DNA from: Robertmurraya massiliosenegalensis JC6
GTDB lineage: Bacteria > Bacillota > Bacilli > Bacillales > Cytobacillaceae
Length of the DNA: 64,000 bases
Assembly (NCBI RefSeq): GCF_000311725.1
Contig: NZ_HE978516.1
Location: forward strand, 46,837-110,836
Direction of reading: 5' to 3'
Below, piece after piece: positions 54,384 to 63,974 of the stretch. The translations under genes and the position numbers were made by a program. Each line of letters starts with the position of its first letter. Within the stretch, counting starts at the first letter, position 1. The notes beneath the pieces were generated by a model. The model saw nothing but the letters and a program-made list of their open reading frames with translations. It made no database searches and had not been told where the DNA came from.

Positions 54384-55088
54384 CTATTCTAAAACGGTTA
54401 TTTTATTTATTAGCACAGCTTCAACTGGTTTCTCATTTCCATCCACTTCGACTGCTGCAATTTGATCAACAACATCCATTCCTTCAACTACTTGGCCAAA
54501 AACGGTATGTACCTTATCGAGCCAAGGTGTCCCCCCATTCGCTTTGTATGCTTCAATGATTTCTTGCGGATAATTGTTTTTTTCCATATCTTTTACTTGA
54601 CTATCATCTATTACTTTTCGTTGGACAATGAAAAACTGACTTGAATTCGTGTTTTTCGCTCCAAAATTAGCCATTGATAAGGCTCCACGCAAGTTATATA
54701 GTTCATCCGAGAATTCATCTTCAAAAAAATCGCCATAAATACTTTCTCCACCAGCACCCGTTCCCACTGGATCGCCGCCTTGGATCATAAAATCATTGAT
54801 TACACGGTGAAAAGCAACACCCTCATAATAGCCATTTTCACTATGAGTAATGAAATTCTCCACTGCTTTAGGAGCTTGTTCTGGGAATAATTTAATCTTA
54901 ATATTCCCCATTGACGTTTCCATCTCAACAAGGCGTTCACCATTCAGAACTTCTGTTGTCAACTGTGGGAAGGTTAAATCTTCACTTTTTTGCTTTCCAG
55001 TTTCTTGTCCACTTTTCAATAAATAAAAATAAGTACTAAATAAGATAACTGCTACGACTGCAATGATCATATAATGTTGTTTTTTCAA
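54384..55088 (-). CDS. Secreted or membrane-anchored cyclophilin-type peptidyl-prolyl isomerase
   Basis: About 234 residues. One N-terminal hydrophobic segment (about residues 6-25) is followed by a cyclophilin domain: [35 protein letters not shown] with the catalytic arginine, and [15 protein letters not shown]. There is no lipobox cysteine, so it is an anchored or secreted foldase, unlike the cytoplasmic PpiB. Start: TTG 55088 has GGAGGG 6 bases upstream and gives a normal signal-peptide start (MKKQHY); ATG codons at 55103 and 55094 are less well placed. Confidence 0.85.
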   Translation of the reverse strand: MKKQHYMIIAVVAVILFSTYFYLLKSGQETGKQKSEDLTFPQLTTEVLNGERLVEMETSMGNIKIKLFPEQAPKAVENFITHSENGYYEGVAFHRVINDFMIQGGDPVGTGAGGESIYGDFFEDEFSDELYNLRGALSMANFGAKNTNSSQFFIVQRKVIDDSQVKDMEKNNYPQEIIEAYKANGGTPWLDKVHTVFGQVVEGMDVVDQIAAVEVDGNEKPVEAVLINKITVLE

Positions 55089-55210
55089 ACCCATTCCCTC
55101 CATCCATTCATACTATCTTTTTACATTCTACCTCAAACGTTGTAGCTTTTACTTATTTGCGTCATAATTATGATAGATCATTTTTAGAAGAATTGGAAAG
55201 GAGCATGGAA

Positions 55211-55591
55211 ATGAGCGAATTAAAAATAGGCGATTCTGTGACAGCTTTTTATAAGACAGGCAAATATATTGGAGAAATCACCGACATCCGTGGGGAAAAT
55301 TATTTAGTGAGAGTATTGGCCGTAGCGAAGCATCCGATGCAAGGAGATATCCATTCCGGGAAGGAAGTCGATGTACCTTTATTTCATGAAAGGCGTGCAC
55401 TTGCTTACAGGGAACAGGCAAATATGCCGAAAAAAATGGTTAAACCATATGAGGGAGAAATTCCTGAATACTTGCCCTCTTTACAAGCTGCATTAGCAAA
55501 GATGAAGCAAGAATTACAAGCAGAAGATTCTGTGTGGGCACAAAAAAGCTTGAAAAATATTGAAATCCTTGAAAAAGATTATTTTAAATAA
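55211..55591 (+). CDS. kapB: KapB, kinase-B-associated lipoprotein-pathway protein
   Basis: A 126-residue protein matching B. subtilis KapB: AFYKTGKYIGEITDIRGENY, VLAVAKHPMQGDIHSGKEVD and LAYREQANMPKKMVKPYEGE. In B. subtilis KapB is needed for the sporulation kinase KinB to signal and is encoded with it. Here no kinB is adjacent. ATG 55211 is chosen because AAAGGAG lies 8 bases upstream; earlier in-frame ATG codons are too close or too far. The role without KinB is unclear. Confidence 0.88.
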   Translation: MSELKIGDSVTAFYKTGKYIGEITDIRGENYLVRVLAVAKHPMQGDIHSGKEVDVPLFHERRALAYREQANMPKKMVKPYEGEIPEYLPSLQAALAKMKQELQAEDSVWAQKSLKNIEILEKDYFK

Positions 55592-55608
55592 GATGACAAG
55601 ATCATAAT

Positions 55609-55637
55609 AAGCCAAATCATTCATATAGATTTGGCTT
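55609..55637. terminator. Bidirectional terminator of kapB and kapD
   Basis: Perfect 10-bp stem AAGCCAAATC / GATTTGGCTT with a 9-base loop between the convergent genes. Confidence 0.85.
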
Positions 55638-55638
55638 G

Positions 55639-56259
55639 TTATGCTAAATTATTAAAGAGCTTTGAAAAATCTACTCTATCCCCAATTGTCGTTGGTTCAT
55701 GTTGCTTTAAGTATTTTTTATCCTTCTCCACTAATTTAAAGATATGATAAGTCGTCATGGCATCATCTAGCGCTCTATGATGTTTTCCAACGCCTTCTTT
55801 TCCGTATTCCTGAACCGCTTTCCATAATCCTGTTTGATTTTGATCCCCGAAGAAACGTTTATATTCCATCGATAAATCAATTTCTTGTCCTTTGATCGGA
55901 AATGGATAGCTCCCTTTTTGACAATTATTGCGTAACACCTTCATATCCATGTTGCCCCAGGTAACAACTGTGCTCTTTTTACAATCAGATGTAATATCTT
56001 GGAACTTCTTGATGAGTTCTGCGAACGGGATACCTGAGTTCACCTGCTCTTGAGAAATCTTCAAAAATGATTTACAGCGTTGTGATAACACAGGAAAACG
56101 CTCTGGCAATACATAGGATGAGTATTGCTCAAATATTTGATTGTTTCGAACAGCAACAATTCCTACTTCAATAATCTCAGGAAAAAACCCTTTGTATCTT
56201 GGACTTCTTTCAGGCATTGTAAATTCAAAGTCAATAAATAAATATTGATGCTCCTCCAC
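55639..56259 (-). CDS. kapD: KapD, DnaQ-type exonuclease
   Basis: A 206-residue DEDDh 3'-5' exonuclease domain protein. Exo I is FIDFEFTMPE, Exo II WGNMDMKVLRNNC and Exo III GKHHRALDDA. B. subtilis KapD inhibits the KinB route to sporulation. The protein is slightly shorter than typical multi-domain exonucleases and consists of the single domain. It converges on kapB, as in B. subtilis. Confidence 0.88.
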   Translation of the reverse strand: MEEHQYLFIDFEFTMPERSPRYKGFFPEIIEVGIVAVRNNQIFEQYSSYVLPERFPVLSQRCKSFLKISQEQVNSGIPFAELIKKFQDITSDCKKSTVVTWGNMDMKVLRNNCQKGSYPFPIKGQEIDLSMEYKRFFGDQNQTGLWKAVQEYGKEGVGKHHRALDDAMTTYHIFKLVEKDKKYLKQHEPTTIGDRVDFSKLFNNLA

Positions 56260-56387
56260 TTCCTTTTCCCCCCTTTCCCAAACTATTATCTTTTTATTAT
56301 ATCATTTTTCAAACGCAGTTTTTTAACTTTTCTGTAAAAAGAAGACACTTTTCTAAAACTTTTCCTTTCTTACGATTCTTTCTTAGA

Positions 56388-56416
56388 TTGTGAATTGGCG
56401 ATAGATCACATATAAT
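56388..56416 (+). promoter_or_regulatory. Sigma-A promoter of pbpD
   Basis: TTGTGA at 56388-56393 and TATAAT at 56411-56416, 17 bases apart, about 70 bases upstream of the pbpD start. Confidence 0.8.
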
Positions 56417-56483
56417 GATGTAGGTTCTAGAATTTGGAACTTTACGTTATAACTAAAAGCTTTGGAAAAGGAATGGGTCTGTC

Positions 56484-58349
56484 ATGGGGCGTATGCTCAC
56501 CGGCTATTTATTTATTATTTTATTCTTGCCTATTTTTATTATGTTTGTCATGCTCACTTCCACTGAAATGGGACAAATTCAGAGCTTCCATAGCTTTTTA
56601 GATGAGCGAATACATGTCGAACAAAAGAATCTCAATCAATCTAGTTTTATTCATGATAAACATGGACAGATCATCTCAGATATCTATAAACCGCTAAACC
56701 GAATCTATATAGACTTTGATAGCATTCCAGATTTCACGAAAAATTTATTCGTGCTTTCAGAGGATCAGCATTTCTATGAGCATCCTGGATTTGATTTAAC
56801 AGCAATAGGAAGAGCTCTAGCTGTCAATATCCAAGCAAATGGGATTGAAGAAGGCGCTAGTACCATTACACAGCAGTTGGCCCGTAACTTATATTTAAAT
56901 TATGAGCAGTCCTACAATCGGAAACTTAGTGAAGTACTGTACGCCTATCAGCTTGAACGAACTTTTTCTAAGAAAGAGATATTAGAACTTTATATAAATA
57001 CAATCTACTTTCAAAATGGAGCTTATGGAATTGAGGCAGCTGCCAACACTTATTTTCAAAAGAAAGCTACGGAATTAACTCCTGCTGAACAAGCCTTTTT
57101 AGCAGCTATTCCGAACAATCCCTCACTCTACAACCCGATAAAACATTTTGAGCGAACGAAAGCTCGTCAAGAGAGATTAATAGATTTGATGAAAAAAGAG
57201 TCGATCATCACCAATGAGGAAGCGGTCGCCATGAAAGCGGAAGCGATCGACATTGATTTGCGAGGCAGAACTGACTTATACCCTGATTATGTCACGTATG
57301 TAGAAACTGAATTAAAAGAAATGATTTCACAAGCTGAAGGCTTTCACGATCAAATTGAGCATGCAAATCCTTCACAACAAGAAGAACTGACAAACAAGTT
57401 AAATCGCCGAGTTCAAGAAGTGTTGGCTTCAGGTGTCATTATTGAAACCGCATTAGATCCTACTATACAAAAAAGCGCCGTTCATGCAGTTAAGAAATAT
57501 CTTCCTTATCAAGATATTGAGGGTTCTGTAACAGTCATTGATCATCAGACACATGAGATCATTGCTCTTATCGGTGGAAAGAATTATCAAAAATACGATT
57601 TTAATCGCGCTTATCAAGGTTACCGTCAGCCTGGATCAGCGATTAAGCCATTACTTGTTTACGGACCTTATATCAATCAGACAAATGCTTCGCTTGAGGA
57701 AAAAATAAGTGCTGATCATTTCTGTGTAAATGAGTATTGTCCACAAAACTATGGTGGTGGGACATATGGAATGGTGACGCTTGAACAAGCGATCACTCGC
57801 TCTTACAATACACCAGCTGTACGCATTTTAAATAAAACGGGACTTGACTATGCCTTTAATGACTTAAATAAATTTCAATTTAAAAGGGTGACCGAAGAGG
57901 ATCAGCGCTTGCCATCAGCGATTGGTGGGTTCTCTTACGGGATGACCTCACTAGAGATGACAAACGCATTTACTATTTTTGGAAATGAAGGATTTTTTCA
58001 ACCTGCCCGAGCCATTCGTAAGGTTACAGACTTGAATGGAAATCTCCTTTATCAATGGGATGACAATGCTGTTCACGTGTGGAATCCCTCCACTATTTCG
58101 AAAATGAGAACTGCTTTAAATAAGGTGGTTACGTCTGGAACAGGGAAAAAAGCTTATTTTCAAAGTTCGTATATTGGAGGTAAAACAGGGACTACGAATG
58201 ATTATCATGATTTTTGGTTTATTGGACTAACCGATTCGATTACAGCAGGTGTCTGGATCGGAAAGGATACTCCCGCCAATATTAAATATGTGGAAGCAGT
58301 GGCACCACATCAGCGCATTTGGAAAGAGATTGTCTCAGGAATACAATAG
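56484..58349 (+). CDS. pbpD: Class A penicillin-binding protein (PBP4)
   Basis: Bifunctional peptidoglycan synthase of 621 residues, close in length to B. subtilis PBP4. The N-terminal membrane anchor is at about residues 4-26. The glycosyltransferase domain (GT51) has the catalytic Glu93 in SEDQHFYEHPGFD and GASTITQQLARNLYL. The transpeptidase domain has Ser385 in PGSAIKP, SYN at 440-442 and KTGT at 567-570. It polymerises and cross-links cell wall glycan outside the membrane. The ATG at 56484 has AAAGGAA nearby. Confidence 0.93.
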   Translation: MGRMLTGYLFIILFLPIFIMFVMLTSTEMGQIQSFHSFLDERIHVEQKNLNQSSFIHDKHGQIISDIYKPLNRIYIDFDSIPDFTKNLFVLSEDQHFYEHPGFDLTAIGRALAVNIQANGIEEGASTITQQLARNLYLNYEQSYNRKLSEVLYAYQLERTFSKKEILELYINTIYFQNGAYGIEAAANTYFQKKATELTPAEQAFLAAIPNNPSLYNPIKHFERTKARQERLIDLMKKESIITNEEAVAMKAEAIDIDLRGRTDLYPDYVTYVETELKEMISQAEGFHDQIEHANPSQQEELTNKLNRRVQEVLASGVIIETALDPTIQKSAVHAVKKYLPYQDIEGSVTVIDHQTHEIIALIGGKNYQKYDFNRAYQGYRQPGSAIKPLLVYGPYINQTNASLEEKISADHFCVNEYCPQNYGGGTYGMVTLEQAITRSYNTPAVRILNKTGLDYAFNDLNKFQFKRVTEEDQRLPSAIGGFSYGMTSLEMTNAFTIFGNEGFFQPARAIRKVTDLNGNLLYQWDDNAVHVWNPSTISKMRTALNKVVTSGTGKKAYFQSSYIGGKTGTTNDYHDFWFIGLTDSITAGVWIGKDTPANIKYVEAVAPHQRIWKEIVSGIQ

Positions 58350-58356
58350 GAGCGAC

Positions 58357-58400
58357 AAAAAGAGGCTGGACCAAGATCAATTGGTACAACCTCTTTTTTT
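58357..58400. terminator. Bidirectional terminator of pbpD and the radical SAM gene
   Basis: Stem AAAAAGAGG...CCTCTTTTTTT with inner CCAA/TTGG pairs, between convergent genes. Confidence 0.88.
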
Positions 58401-58402
58401 GA

Positions 58403-59578
58403 TTATGCTTCTACTTTCTTCTTTTGATCTCGCATTGCCAAAGGTGTGTACACGCAATATGGTTCACTTTCTAAATAGTCACCCGTTACTGCATACGTTC
58501 TAGAACGTGACCCTCCACATACAAAGCGATACTCACAAACTCCGCATTTCCCTTTATATAAATCAGGATTACGAAGCTCTTTCAGAACTGGAGATTCACG
58601 GTAAATTTCCTTTAGTGGTTTCTCCCTAACATTCCCAACTTTAATCGGAAGGAGACCACTTGGAAGTACGTCACCAATATGGGAAATAAAGATGAACCCA
58701 TTTCCATCATTAACCCCTTTAGGTGCACGTTTTAATCCATCAATCATGGAAGCGTGATCGGTTGTTATCGTATCTTCATAGCGGATATTTGCTCCATCAA
58801 TTTTATGCTCTCTTGCCTTTTGTTGAAGGACCACTCTTCGATAATGTTGAGCAGCCGTTGTTTTAATATCAAAAGGTGCTGTTTTACTTAATTCATAAAG
58901 CCATCTAAATACCTTCTCATGCTCAGCTGGGGTAATACAGGCATCCTCCTGCCCTCTTCCCGTAGGAACAAGAAGGAAAATATACCACATAACGGCTTTA
59001 AGTTCTTTCACTACGTCCACCATTTGTTCAAGATGATCATAATTATAGCGAGAAATAACGGTATTGATTTGCAACGGCATATTGAGTTCATTTAAATATT
59101 TTATTTTCTCTATTGTCAGGTCAAAAGATCCTGGAGTTCCTCTAAAATGGTCATGGATTTCAGGAGTTGGACCATCTAAGCTGAATCCCCATCTTGAAAG
59201 GCCAACATTTTTCGCTCTCTCCATTTTTTCCTTAGTGACATTTGCTGTAGCACTCGGAGTCATAGAGACGCGCATTCCCTTATTCACTGCATATTCCGCT
59301 AGATCAAAAAGGTCCTCTCGCATCATACAATCTCCACCCGTAAATACGAGCATCGGATTATTCATTTCATAAATCTGATCAATCAGCTTGATTCCTTCTT
59401 CATGGGAAAGCTCATTTGGATGCGGCTTCGTTTGTGCATCAGCACGACAATGTACACATTTTAACTGACAAGCTCTTGTAACCTCCCAGATCGCAATAAA
59501 CGGATTTTCATTATAATCTATCGATTTCCCCATATGCGGGTGTTGTCCCATTCCATGTGGATGTCCTTTTCCATGCAT
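58403..59578 (-). CDS. Radical SAM/SPASM enzyme with histidine-rich N-terminus
   Basis: A 391-residue enzyme. After a His/Gly-rich tail (MHGKGHPHGMGQHPHMGK; His at 2, 6, 8, 13, 15) comes the radical SAM domain. The Cx3Cx2C iron-sulfur site is CQLKCVHC (C37, C41, C44), with FTGGDCMMREDL downstream. The C-terminal SPASM region binds extra clusters (CGVCEYRFVCGGS, then a last Cys in SEPYC). It resembles AhbD/NirJ-type haem enzymes and peptide-modifying SPASM proteins. No peptide precursor or haem gene is adjacent, so the reaction is unknown. AGGTGAT precedes the ATG. Confidence 0.88.
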   Translation of the reverse strand: MHGKGHPHGMGQHPHMGKSIDYNENPFIAIWEVTRACQLKCVHCRADAQTKPHPNELSHEEGIKLIDQIYEMNNPMLVFTGGDCMMREDLFDLAEYAVNKGMRVSMTPSATANVTKEKMERAKNVGLSRWGFSLDGPTPEIHDHFRGTPGSFDLTIEKIKYLNELNMPLQINTVISRYNYDHLEQMVDVVKELKAVMWYIFLLVPTGRGQEDACITPAEHEKVFRWLYELSKTAPFDIKTTAAQHYRRVVLQQKAREHKIDGANIRYEDTITTDHASMIDGLKRAPKGVNDGNGFIFISHIGDVLPSGLLPIKVGNVREKPLKEIYRESPVLKELRNPDLYKGKCGVCEYRFVCGGSRSRTYAVTGDYLESEPYCVYTPLAMRDQKKKVEA

Positions 59579-59680
59579 ACTATCACCTGATTTCCTTATG
59601 TTTTTTATACTTTTTATTTAATTATAACGATTATAAATAGGTGCATCAGTTACTTTTGTCACACCTTTTTGAAGGTACAA

Positions 59681-59718
59681 AAAAAAGAATGCCCACTTCC
59701 GATGAGCATCCTTCGTTC
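59681..59718 (-). terminator. Terminator of yufK
   Basis: Stem GATGCTCA / TGGGCATT-type pairs (with G-U) around a 7-base loop, then a run of eight T on the minus strand, right after the yufK stop. Confidence 0.8.
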
Positions 59719-60276
59719 TTAAATTGGCAAGCTTGCCATTATGCTGTTGTATACTTTCAAAGCAATATATATGACCCCACTCAAAATGGAGGACCAAACA
59801 ACTACTTGAAAGAATATTACTCCGACCGTACCTATGAAGGACATCGAGGAACTGATTTTATAGACAAAATAAATAAAGTAGGCAATCGTTGTACCTGCAA
59901 AAATGATTCCAATGCCGAGGAAGCTATACAAACTTAAAAGTGATAGGGCTCCGCCTATAAAATAGATAGTAGAACCCGCCCGTATTTGTTTTAAACTGTC
60001 ACCGTCTGATTCTTTTGAGAAAAAAAGGAGGGAAAGCTCATTAATCGTATTTGCGATTAACTTAAGGGCTGCAAACACCATAAAAAATAGTACAAGAAGT
60101 AAAACAAGCAGGGCTAATTGAATCCCACCATCTGAAAAAAATTCCTTCATCCCCTCATATATTCCTGCTTTTTTTAATAAGTCGATTACGGTCAATTCGA
60201 CTCGAATAGCGATAGCTAAACTAAATAAAAGAATTGCTAATAGTGGAAAATAGCTAGTAAAATATGTATTTTTCAT
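59719..60276 (-). CDS. yufK: YufK membrane protein
   Basis: About 185 residues with five predicted membrane helices. It matches B. subtilis YufK at the start (MKNTYFTSYFPLLAILLFS), in FFMVFAALKLIANTINELSLLFFSK (in part) and in the ending NSIMASLPI. Function is unknown. ATG 60276 follows GGAG by 8 bases; an open frame to 60348 adds an unrelated extension. It lies near pbpD and mrp, as in B. subtilis. Confidence 0.85.
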   Translation of the reverse strand: MKNTYFTSYFPLLAILLFSLAIAIRVELTVIDLLKKAGIYEGMKEFFSDGGIQLALLVLLLVLFFMVFAALKLIANTINELSLLFFSKESDGDSLKQIRAGSTIYFIGGALSLLSLYSFLGIGIIFAGTTIAYFIYFVYKISSSMSFIGTVGVIFFQVVVWSSILSGVIYIALKVYNSIMASLPI

Positions 60277-60438
60277 TATATTTCTCCAAAAGTGCCTGAT
60301 AGAATGAACTGCTTCTATAGTATAGTTCGATTCATGCCATTTCTTCAACTAAAGAATTGCGTTTTAAAGTCACTATTATGATTTCGGTCATCTTAACATG
60401 TACAATAGAGAAATGAGTGAAATAATGGGAGGCAAGCC

Positions 60439-60720
60439 ATGAAAAACGAAAATTGTGACATGATCCAAACAAATATTGTTAAGGAAAAGAAACTAGAAGT
60501 GATTGATGGGTATACAATTAAGTATCACGCTAATGGAAAAACGATTTGGTCGAAGGGAAAAATGATTGGAGATCAGCCAGAGGGCTATTGGGAATGGTAT
60601 CGTGCCGATGGAACTATAAAACGCTCAGGGTATTTTGAGATGGGAGAACCCGTAGGTGAATGGATCACTTACGATAACAAAGGTCAAAAATATAAAACGA
60701 CCAACCGTGATAAAAAATAA
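60439..60720 (+). CDS. MORN-variant repeat protein (YwqK-like)
   Basis: A 93-residue protein with at least two repeats of the MORN-like YwqK type: IKYHANGKTIWSKGKMIGDQPEGYWEWY, in part, then GTIKRSGYFEMGEPVGEWITY, in part. Such repeats form a small beta-sheet structure and occur in toxin/antitoxin immunity-like and other proteins. No toxin gene is adjacent. GGAGGC precedes the ATG. Function unknown. Confidence 0.75.
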   Translation: MKNENCDMIQTNIVKEKKLEVIDGYTIKYHANGKTIWSKGKMIGDQPEGYWEWYRADGTIKRSGYFEMGEPVGEWITYDNKGQKYKTTNRDKK

Positions 60721-60731
60721 GGATTAAAACT

Positions 60732-60762
60732 AAAGCTCAGAGATTTATGAACTCTGAGCTTT
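60732..60762 (+). terminator. Terminator of the MORN-like gene
   Basis: Perfect 11-bp stem AAAGCTCAGAG / CTCTGAGCTTT; shared with the end of the converging small gene. Confidence 0.88.
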
Positions 60763-60775
60763 CTCGTTTCAATTT

Positions 60776-60994
60776 TCATAACTCTTCAATACGAACATAT
60801 TCTCGTGCTTTGAATACTTCATATTTCCTCGGCATACTGAATGGATTGGAAATCGGCATAATTTCCACTACTTCATCATCCCCATCTGCCAATTCTGGAT
60901 CATAAAATTCTCTTGAATTTTGATGATCCCATAACCATGCTAATGAAAATAAGAGGATAAAAATTGAAATGGATGCGATTATTTTCCTTTTCAT
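60776..60994 (-). CDS. Small secreted or anchored protein of unknown function
   Basis: A 72-residue protein not recognised. A positively charged start (MKRK) and hydrophobic segment at about residues 5-22 form a signal or membrane anchor. The rest is acidic (EFYDPELADGDDEVVEI) and ends RKYEVFKAREYVRIEEL. ATG 60994 has GGGGGTG 5 bases upstream; the frame extends to 61036 without a site. Confidence 0.65.
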   Translation of the reverse strand: MKRKIIASISIFILLFSLAWLWDHQNSREFYDPELADGDDEVVEIMPISNPFSMPRKYEVFKAREYVRIEEL

Positions 60995-61047
60995 AGCACA
61001 CCCCCATCTACTAAGTAGTGTGCGAAAAAAAAACATTTTTTATACAT

Positions 61048-61172
61048 GAGAGTCGAATTCACAATGTACGAAGGAAAAGTAAAAAACGAACATTTTTAGC
61101 GGTTTTCATTCACGAATTCACTTTGTTCGTTTTTTAACTAGATGAGCACCATTCTGAAATTGATTCATGAAT
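61048..61172. repeat. Dispersed palindromic element, copy B
   Basis: Second copy of the element at 18609-18747. The arms GTAAAAAACGAACA and TGTTCGTTTTTTAAC are near-perfect complements, and the outer parts (GAATTCACAATG and CATTCTGAAATTG) match less well. It lies upstream of the small leftward gene. Confidence 0.75.
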
Positions 61173-61565
61173 ATATTTTGTGCACTATTTTCTCGTTGAA
61201 GAGAAGCATTTTTCCCATAAAAACATTTGAAAATGAAAAAAATTTTATATCAAATTTACGCATTTCTTCCTATTTATAATAAAAAGCATAATCCTTTAGC
61301 CACAAGCTATTGAGACATGCACCGCTACATGTTTTCATGTATAATTTTATTTGTGCATTAAAAAGCAAACGAAATCATTTTGTTTTTTCAGTGGCACTGT
61401 ATCCAAAATGAAACGATACACTTCTTTTATGTTGAAGTAAAAATAGAGTAGAATTTTGCAGACATAAATGGGGAAACATGGATAGAGTATTACCTTATTT
61501 TCCAAATTTAAAACAGATTATTTTAACATTATCATGTGGATACGATTTATTGAGGGGGGTTTGTT
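61173..61565. other. Upstream region of the mrp operon
   Basis: About 390 AT-rich bases without a gene that I can see. It should contain the mrp promoter. A strong GAGGGGGG ribosome-binding site ends the region at 61552-61559. I cannot choose a promoter with confidence. Confidence 0.5.
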
Positions 61566-63974
61566 TTGTCATTATTGCATTTAGCCATTATTGCTCCATT
61601 AATTCTTGCTATATTGGTTCCTTTTTTCTATAAAAGCTTCCGCCAGATACATACTGGATGGTTTGTTCTACCAATTCCAATTCTTTTATTTGCTTACTTC
61701 TTTTCCTTCATATCACTCACGAGAGAAAAAGAAGTTGTGATGAAAACCTTGGATTGGATCCCATCACTTGGGATCAACTTCACAGCCAAGGTCGATGGGC
61801 TTGGACTATTATTTGCCTTGCTTATAACAGGGATTGGCGCACTTGTTGTCCTCTACTCTATTTATTATTTATCAAAAGAAAAAGAAAAGCTGCATAACTT
61901 CTATGTCTATTTATTGCTTTTTATGGGCGCAATGCTCGGAGTCGTTTTATCTGACAATTTAATTGTCATGTATGCATTTTGGGAGTTAACAAGTTTTTCA
62001 TCCTTTTTATTAATCGGGTATTGGTATCATCGGGAAAAATCCCGTTATGGTGCACAAAAATCAATGCTCATAACAGTTTTCGGTGGTCTTTCTATGCTCG
62101 GAGGTATTATTTTGTTATACCTCATGACAGGTAGCTTTAGTATTACAGAAATCATTACACAATCAAACGTGATTTTAGCGCACCCATTGTTTATTCCTGC
62201 GTTAATTTGTGTATTGTTAGGGGCTTTTACGAAATCTGCACAATTCCCATTCCATATTTGGCTACCAGATGCCATGGAAGCTCCGACTCCGGTAAGTGCT
62301 TACTTACACTCCGCAACGATGGTAAAAGCAGGAATTTATTTAGTTGCAAGATTAACACCTGTATTTGCTGTTGACGGGTTGTGGTTATGGCTAGTAGCTG
62401 GGTTTGGGATATTCACATTATTCTGGGGTTCCTTCTCAGCTGTTAAACAAACGGATTTAAAAAGTATTCTTGCTTTTTCAACCGTCAGTCAATTGGGATT
62501 AATCATGTCCCTTCTTGGAGTAGGTGCAGCCTCCCTTCATTACGATGGATTGGACGATAATATTTATATTGTTGCTACAACGGCTGCTATTTTCCATTTA
62601 ATTAACCACGCAACCTTTAAAGGAAGCTTGTTTATGGTTGTCGGAATAGTTGACCACGAAACAGGGACAAGAGATATTCGCAAACTTGGTGGATTAATTA
62701 ACTTTATGCCAATCACCTTTACACTTGCAATGATCGGAGCATTTTCCATGGCCGGATTACCACCATTTAACGGATTCTTAAGTAAAGAAATGTTCTTTAC
62801 AGGAATGCTTCGTGTGCTGGAAATGGATTTCTTTAGTTTTGATACATTTGCCATCCTTTTCCCAGTCCTTGCTTGGATAGCAAGTGTGTTCACATTCATT
62901 TATAGTATGATTCTTGTTTTCAAAACGTTTACAGGAAAATATCAACCAGAGAAATTGGACAAGAAGCCACATGAAGCACCATTAGGAATGCTCATTTCAC
63001 CGATTATTCTTGTTTCATTAGTGATCATCATTTTCTTTTTTCCAAATTCCCTGTTATCAGAAAATCTTATTGCACCAGCGCTTGTTTCCATTCTTCCAAG
63101 TTTAGTAACAGAGGGAACCGAGTTTATCGTTCATATTTATCAATGGCATGGTTTTAATCCTGAACTATTTATGACGTTGGGAGTAATAGCGGTTGGAATT
63201 CTTCTCTACTTAACGCTTCCAAAATGGAGAAGAATATATGACCTATTCCCTAAGAAATTGACATTAAATCGTTTTTACGATGGCGCTGTCGAAAGAGCAC
63301 AAACAGGCTCCTATAAATTCACAAAATCATATATGAATGGATCTATCCGTTCTTACTTAGTCTATATTTTCACATTCTTCATTGTCATTTTGGCAACATC
63401 TCTGTTTTACAAAAATGCCTTTAAAGTCGATACGAACAAGCTTGCTGCCATTGGCATTTACGAAGTATTGCTTGCCCTACTTATTGTTATTGCGGCAGCC
63501 AGCATTTTATTTGCTAAAACAAGATTGTCACAAATTATTTTACTAGGAGCTGTCGGTTACACGGTTTCGCTCTTTTACGTCCTATTTAGAGCACCAGATC
63601 TTGCCTTAACACAATTAGTCATCGAAACCGTATCAGTTGCCTTATTTTTAGTATGCTTCTACCACTTACCAAAACTGCGTCGGGAAGAAACGCGTATTCG
63701 CTTTAAACTGACCAATGCTGTCGTATCCGTCGGAGTTGGCGTTGTGGTTACGTTGATCGCTTTATCCGCACATAGTAATAAATTTTTCCCTTCGATTTCT
63801 CAATACTATATTGAAAATACGTACGAGAAAGCTGCTGGGAAAAACATGGTCAACGTTATTCTCGTTGACTTCCGTGGATTTGATACTTTATTTGAAATTG
63901 CTGTTCTTGCGATAGCAGCGTTAGGAATTTTTGGCATGATTAAACTTCGACTTGCAAGGAGGGAAGAGGAATGA
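61566..63974 (+). CDS. mrpA: Mrp Na+/H+ antiporter subunit A
   Basis: Large membrane subunit of the multi-subunit Na+/H+ antiporter (CPA3), 802 residues and about 20 or more helices. The N-terminal two thirds is a NuoL-like channel domain (GINFTAKVDGLGLLFALLI, FWELTSFSSFLLIGYWY, LGAFTKSAQFPFHIWLPDAM, LHSATMVKAGIYL with the conserved lysine). The C-terminal part is MbhD/E-like (FYVLFRAPDLALTQLVIETVS). It gives sodium resistance and pH homeostasis and supports spore formation in B. subtilis. The start is TTG with GAGGGGGG upstream. Confidence 0.96.
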   Translation: MSLLHLAIIAPLILAILVPFFYKSFRQIHTGWFVLPIPILLFAYFFSFISLTREKEVVMKTLDWIPSLGINFTAKVDGLGLLFALLITGIGALVVLYSIYYLSKEKEKLHNFYVYLLLFMGAMLGVVLSDNLIVMYAFWELTSFSSFLLIGYWYHREKSRYGAQKSMLITVFGGLSMLGGIILLYLMTGSFSITEIITQSNVILAHPLFIPALICVLLGAFTKSAQFPFHIWLPDAMEAPTPVSAYLHSATMVKAGIYLVARLTPVFAVDGLWLWLVAGFGIFTLFWGSFSAVKQTDLKSILAFSTVSQLGLIMSLLGVGAASLHYDGLDDNIYIVATTAAIFHLINHATFKGSLFMVVGIVDHETGTRDIRKLGGLINFMPITFTLAMIGAFSMAGLPPFNGFLSKEMFFTGMLRVLEMDFFSFDTFAILFPVLAWIASVFTFIYSMILVFKTFTGKYQPEKLDKKPHEAPLGMLISPIILVSLVIIIFFFPNSLLSENLIAPALVSILPSLVTEGTEFIVHIYQWHGFNPELFMTLGVIAVGILLYLTLPKWRRIYDLFPKKLTLNRFYDGAVERAQTGSYKFTKSYMNGSIRSYLVYIFTFFIVILATSLFYKNAFKVDTNKLAAIGIYEVLLALLIVIAAASILFAKTRLSQIILLGAVGYTVSLFYVLFRAPDLALTQLVIETVSVALFLVCFYHLPKLRREETRIRFKLTNAVVSVGVGVVVTLIALSAHSNKFFPSISQYYIENTYEKAAGKNMVNVILVDFRGFDTLFEIAVLAIAALGIFGMIKLRLARREEE

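Noticed and set aside
59641-59937. A 98-codon rightward frame opposite yufK, considered as a partner peptide for the radical SAM enzyme
   Set aside because: It lies antisense to the conserved C-terminal part of yufK and its terminator, has no ribosome-binding site and shows no precursor-like leader and core.
60439-60720. The MORN-like protein as an antitoxin or immunity protein
   Set aside because: No toxin or secretion gene is adjacent; the converging neighbour is a small anchored acidic protein with no toxin feature.
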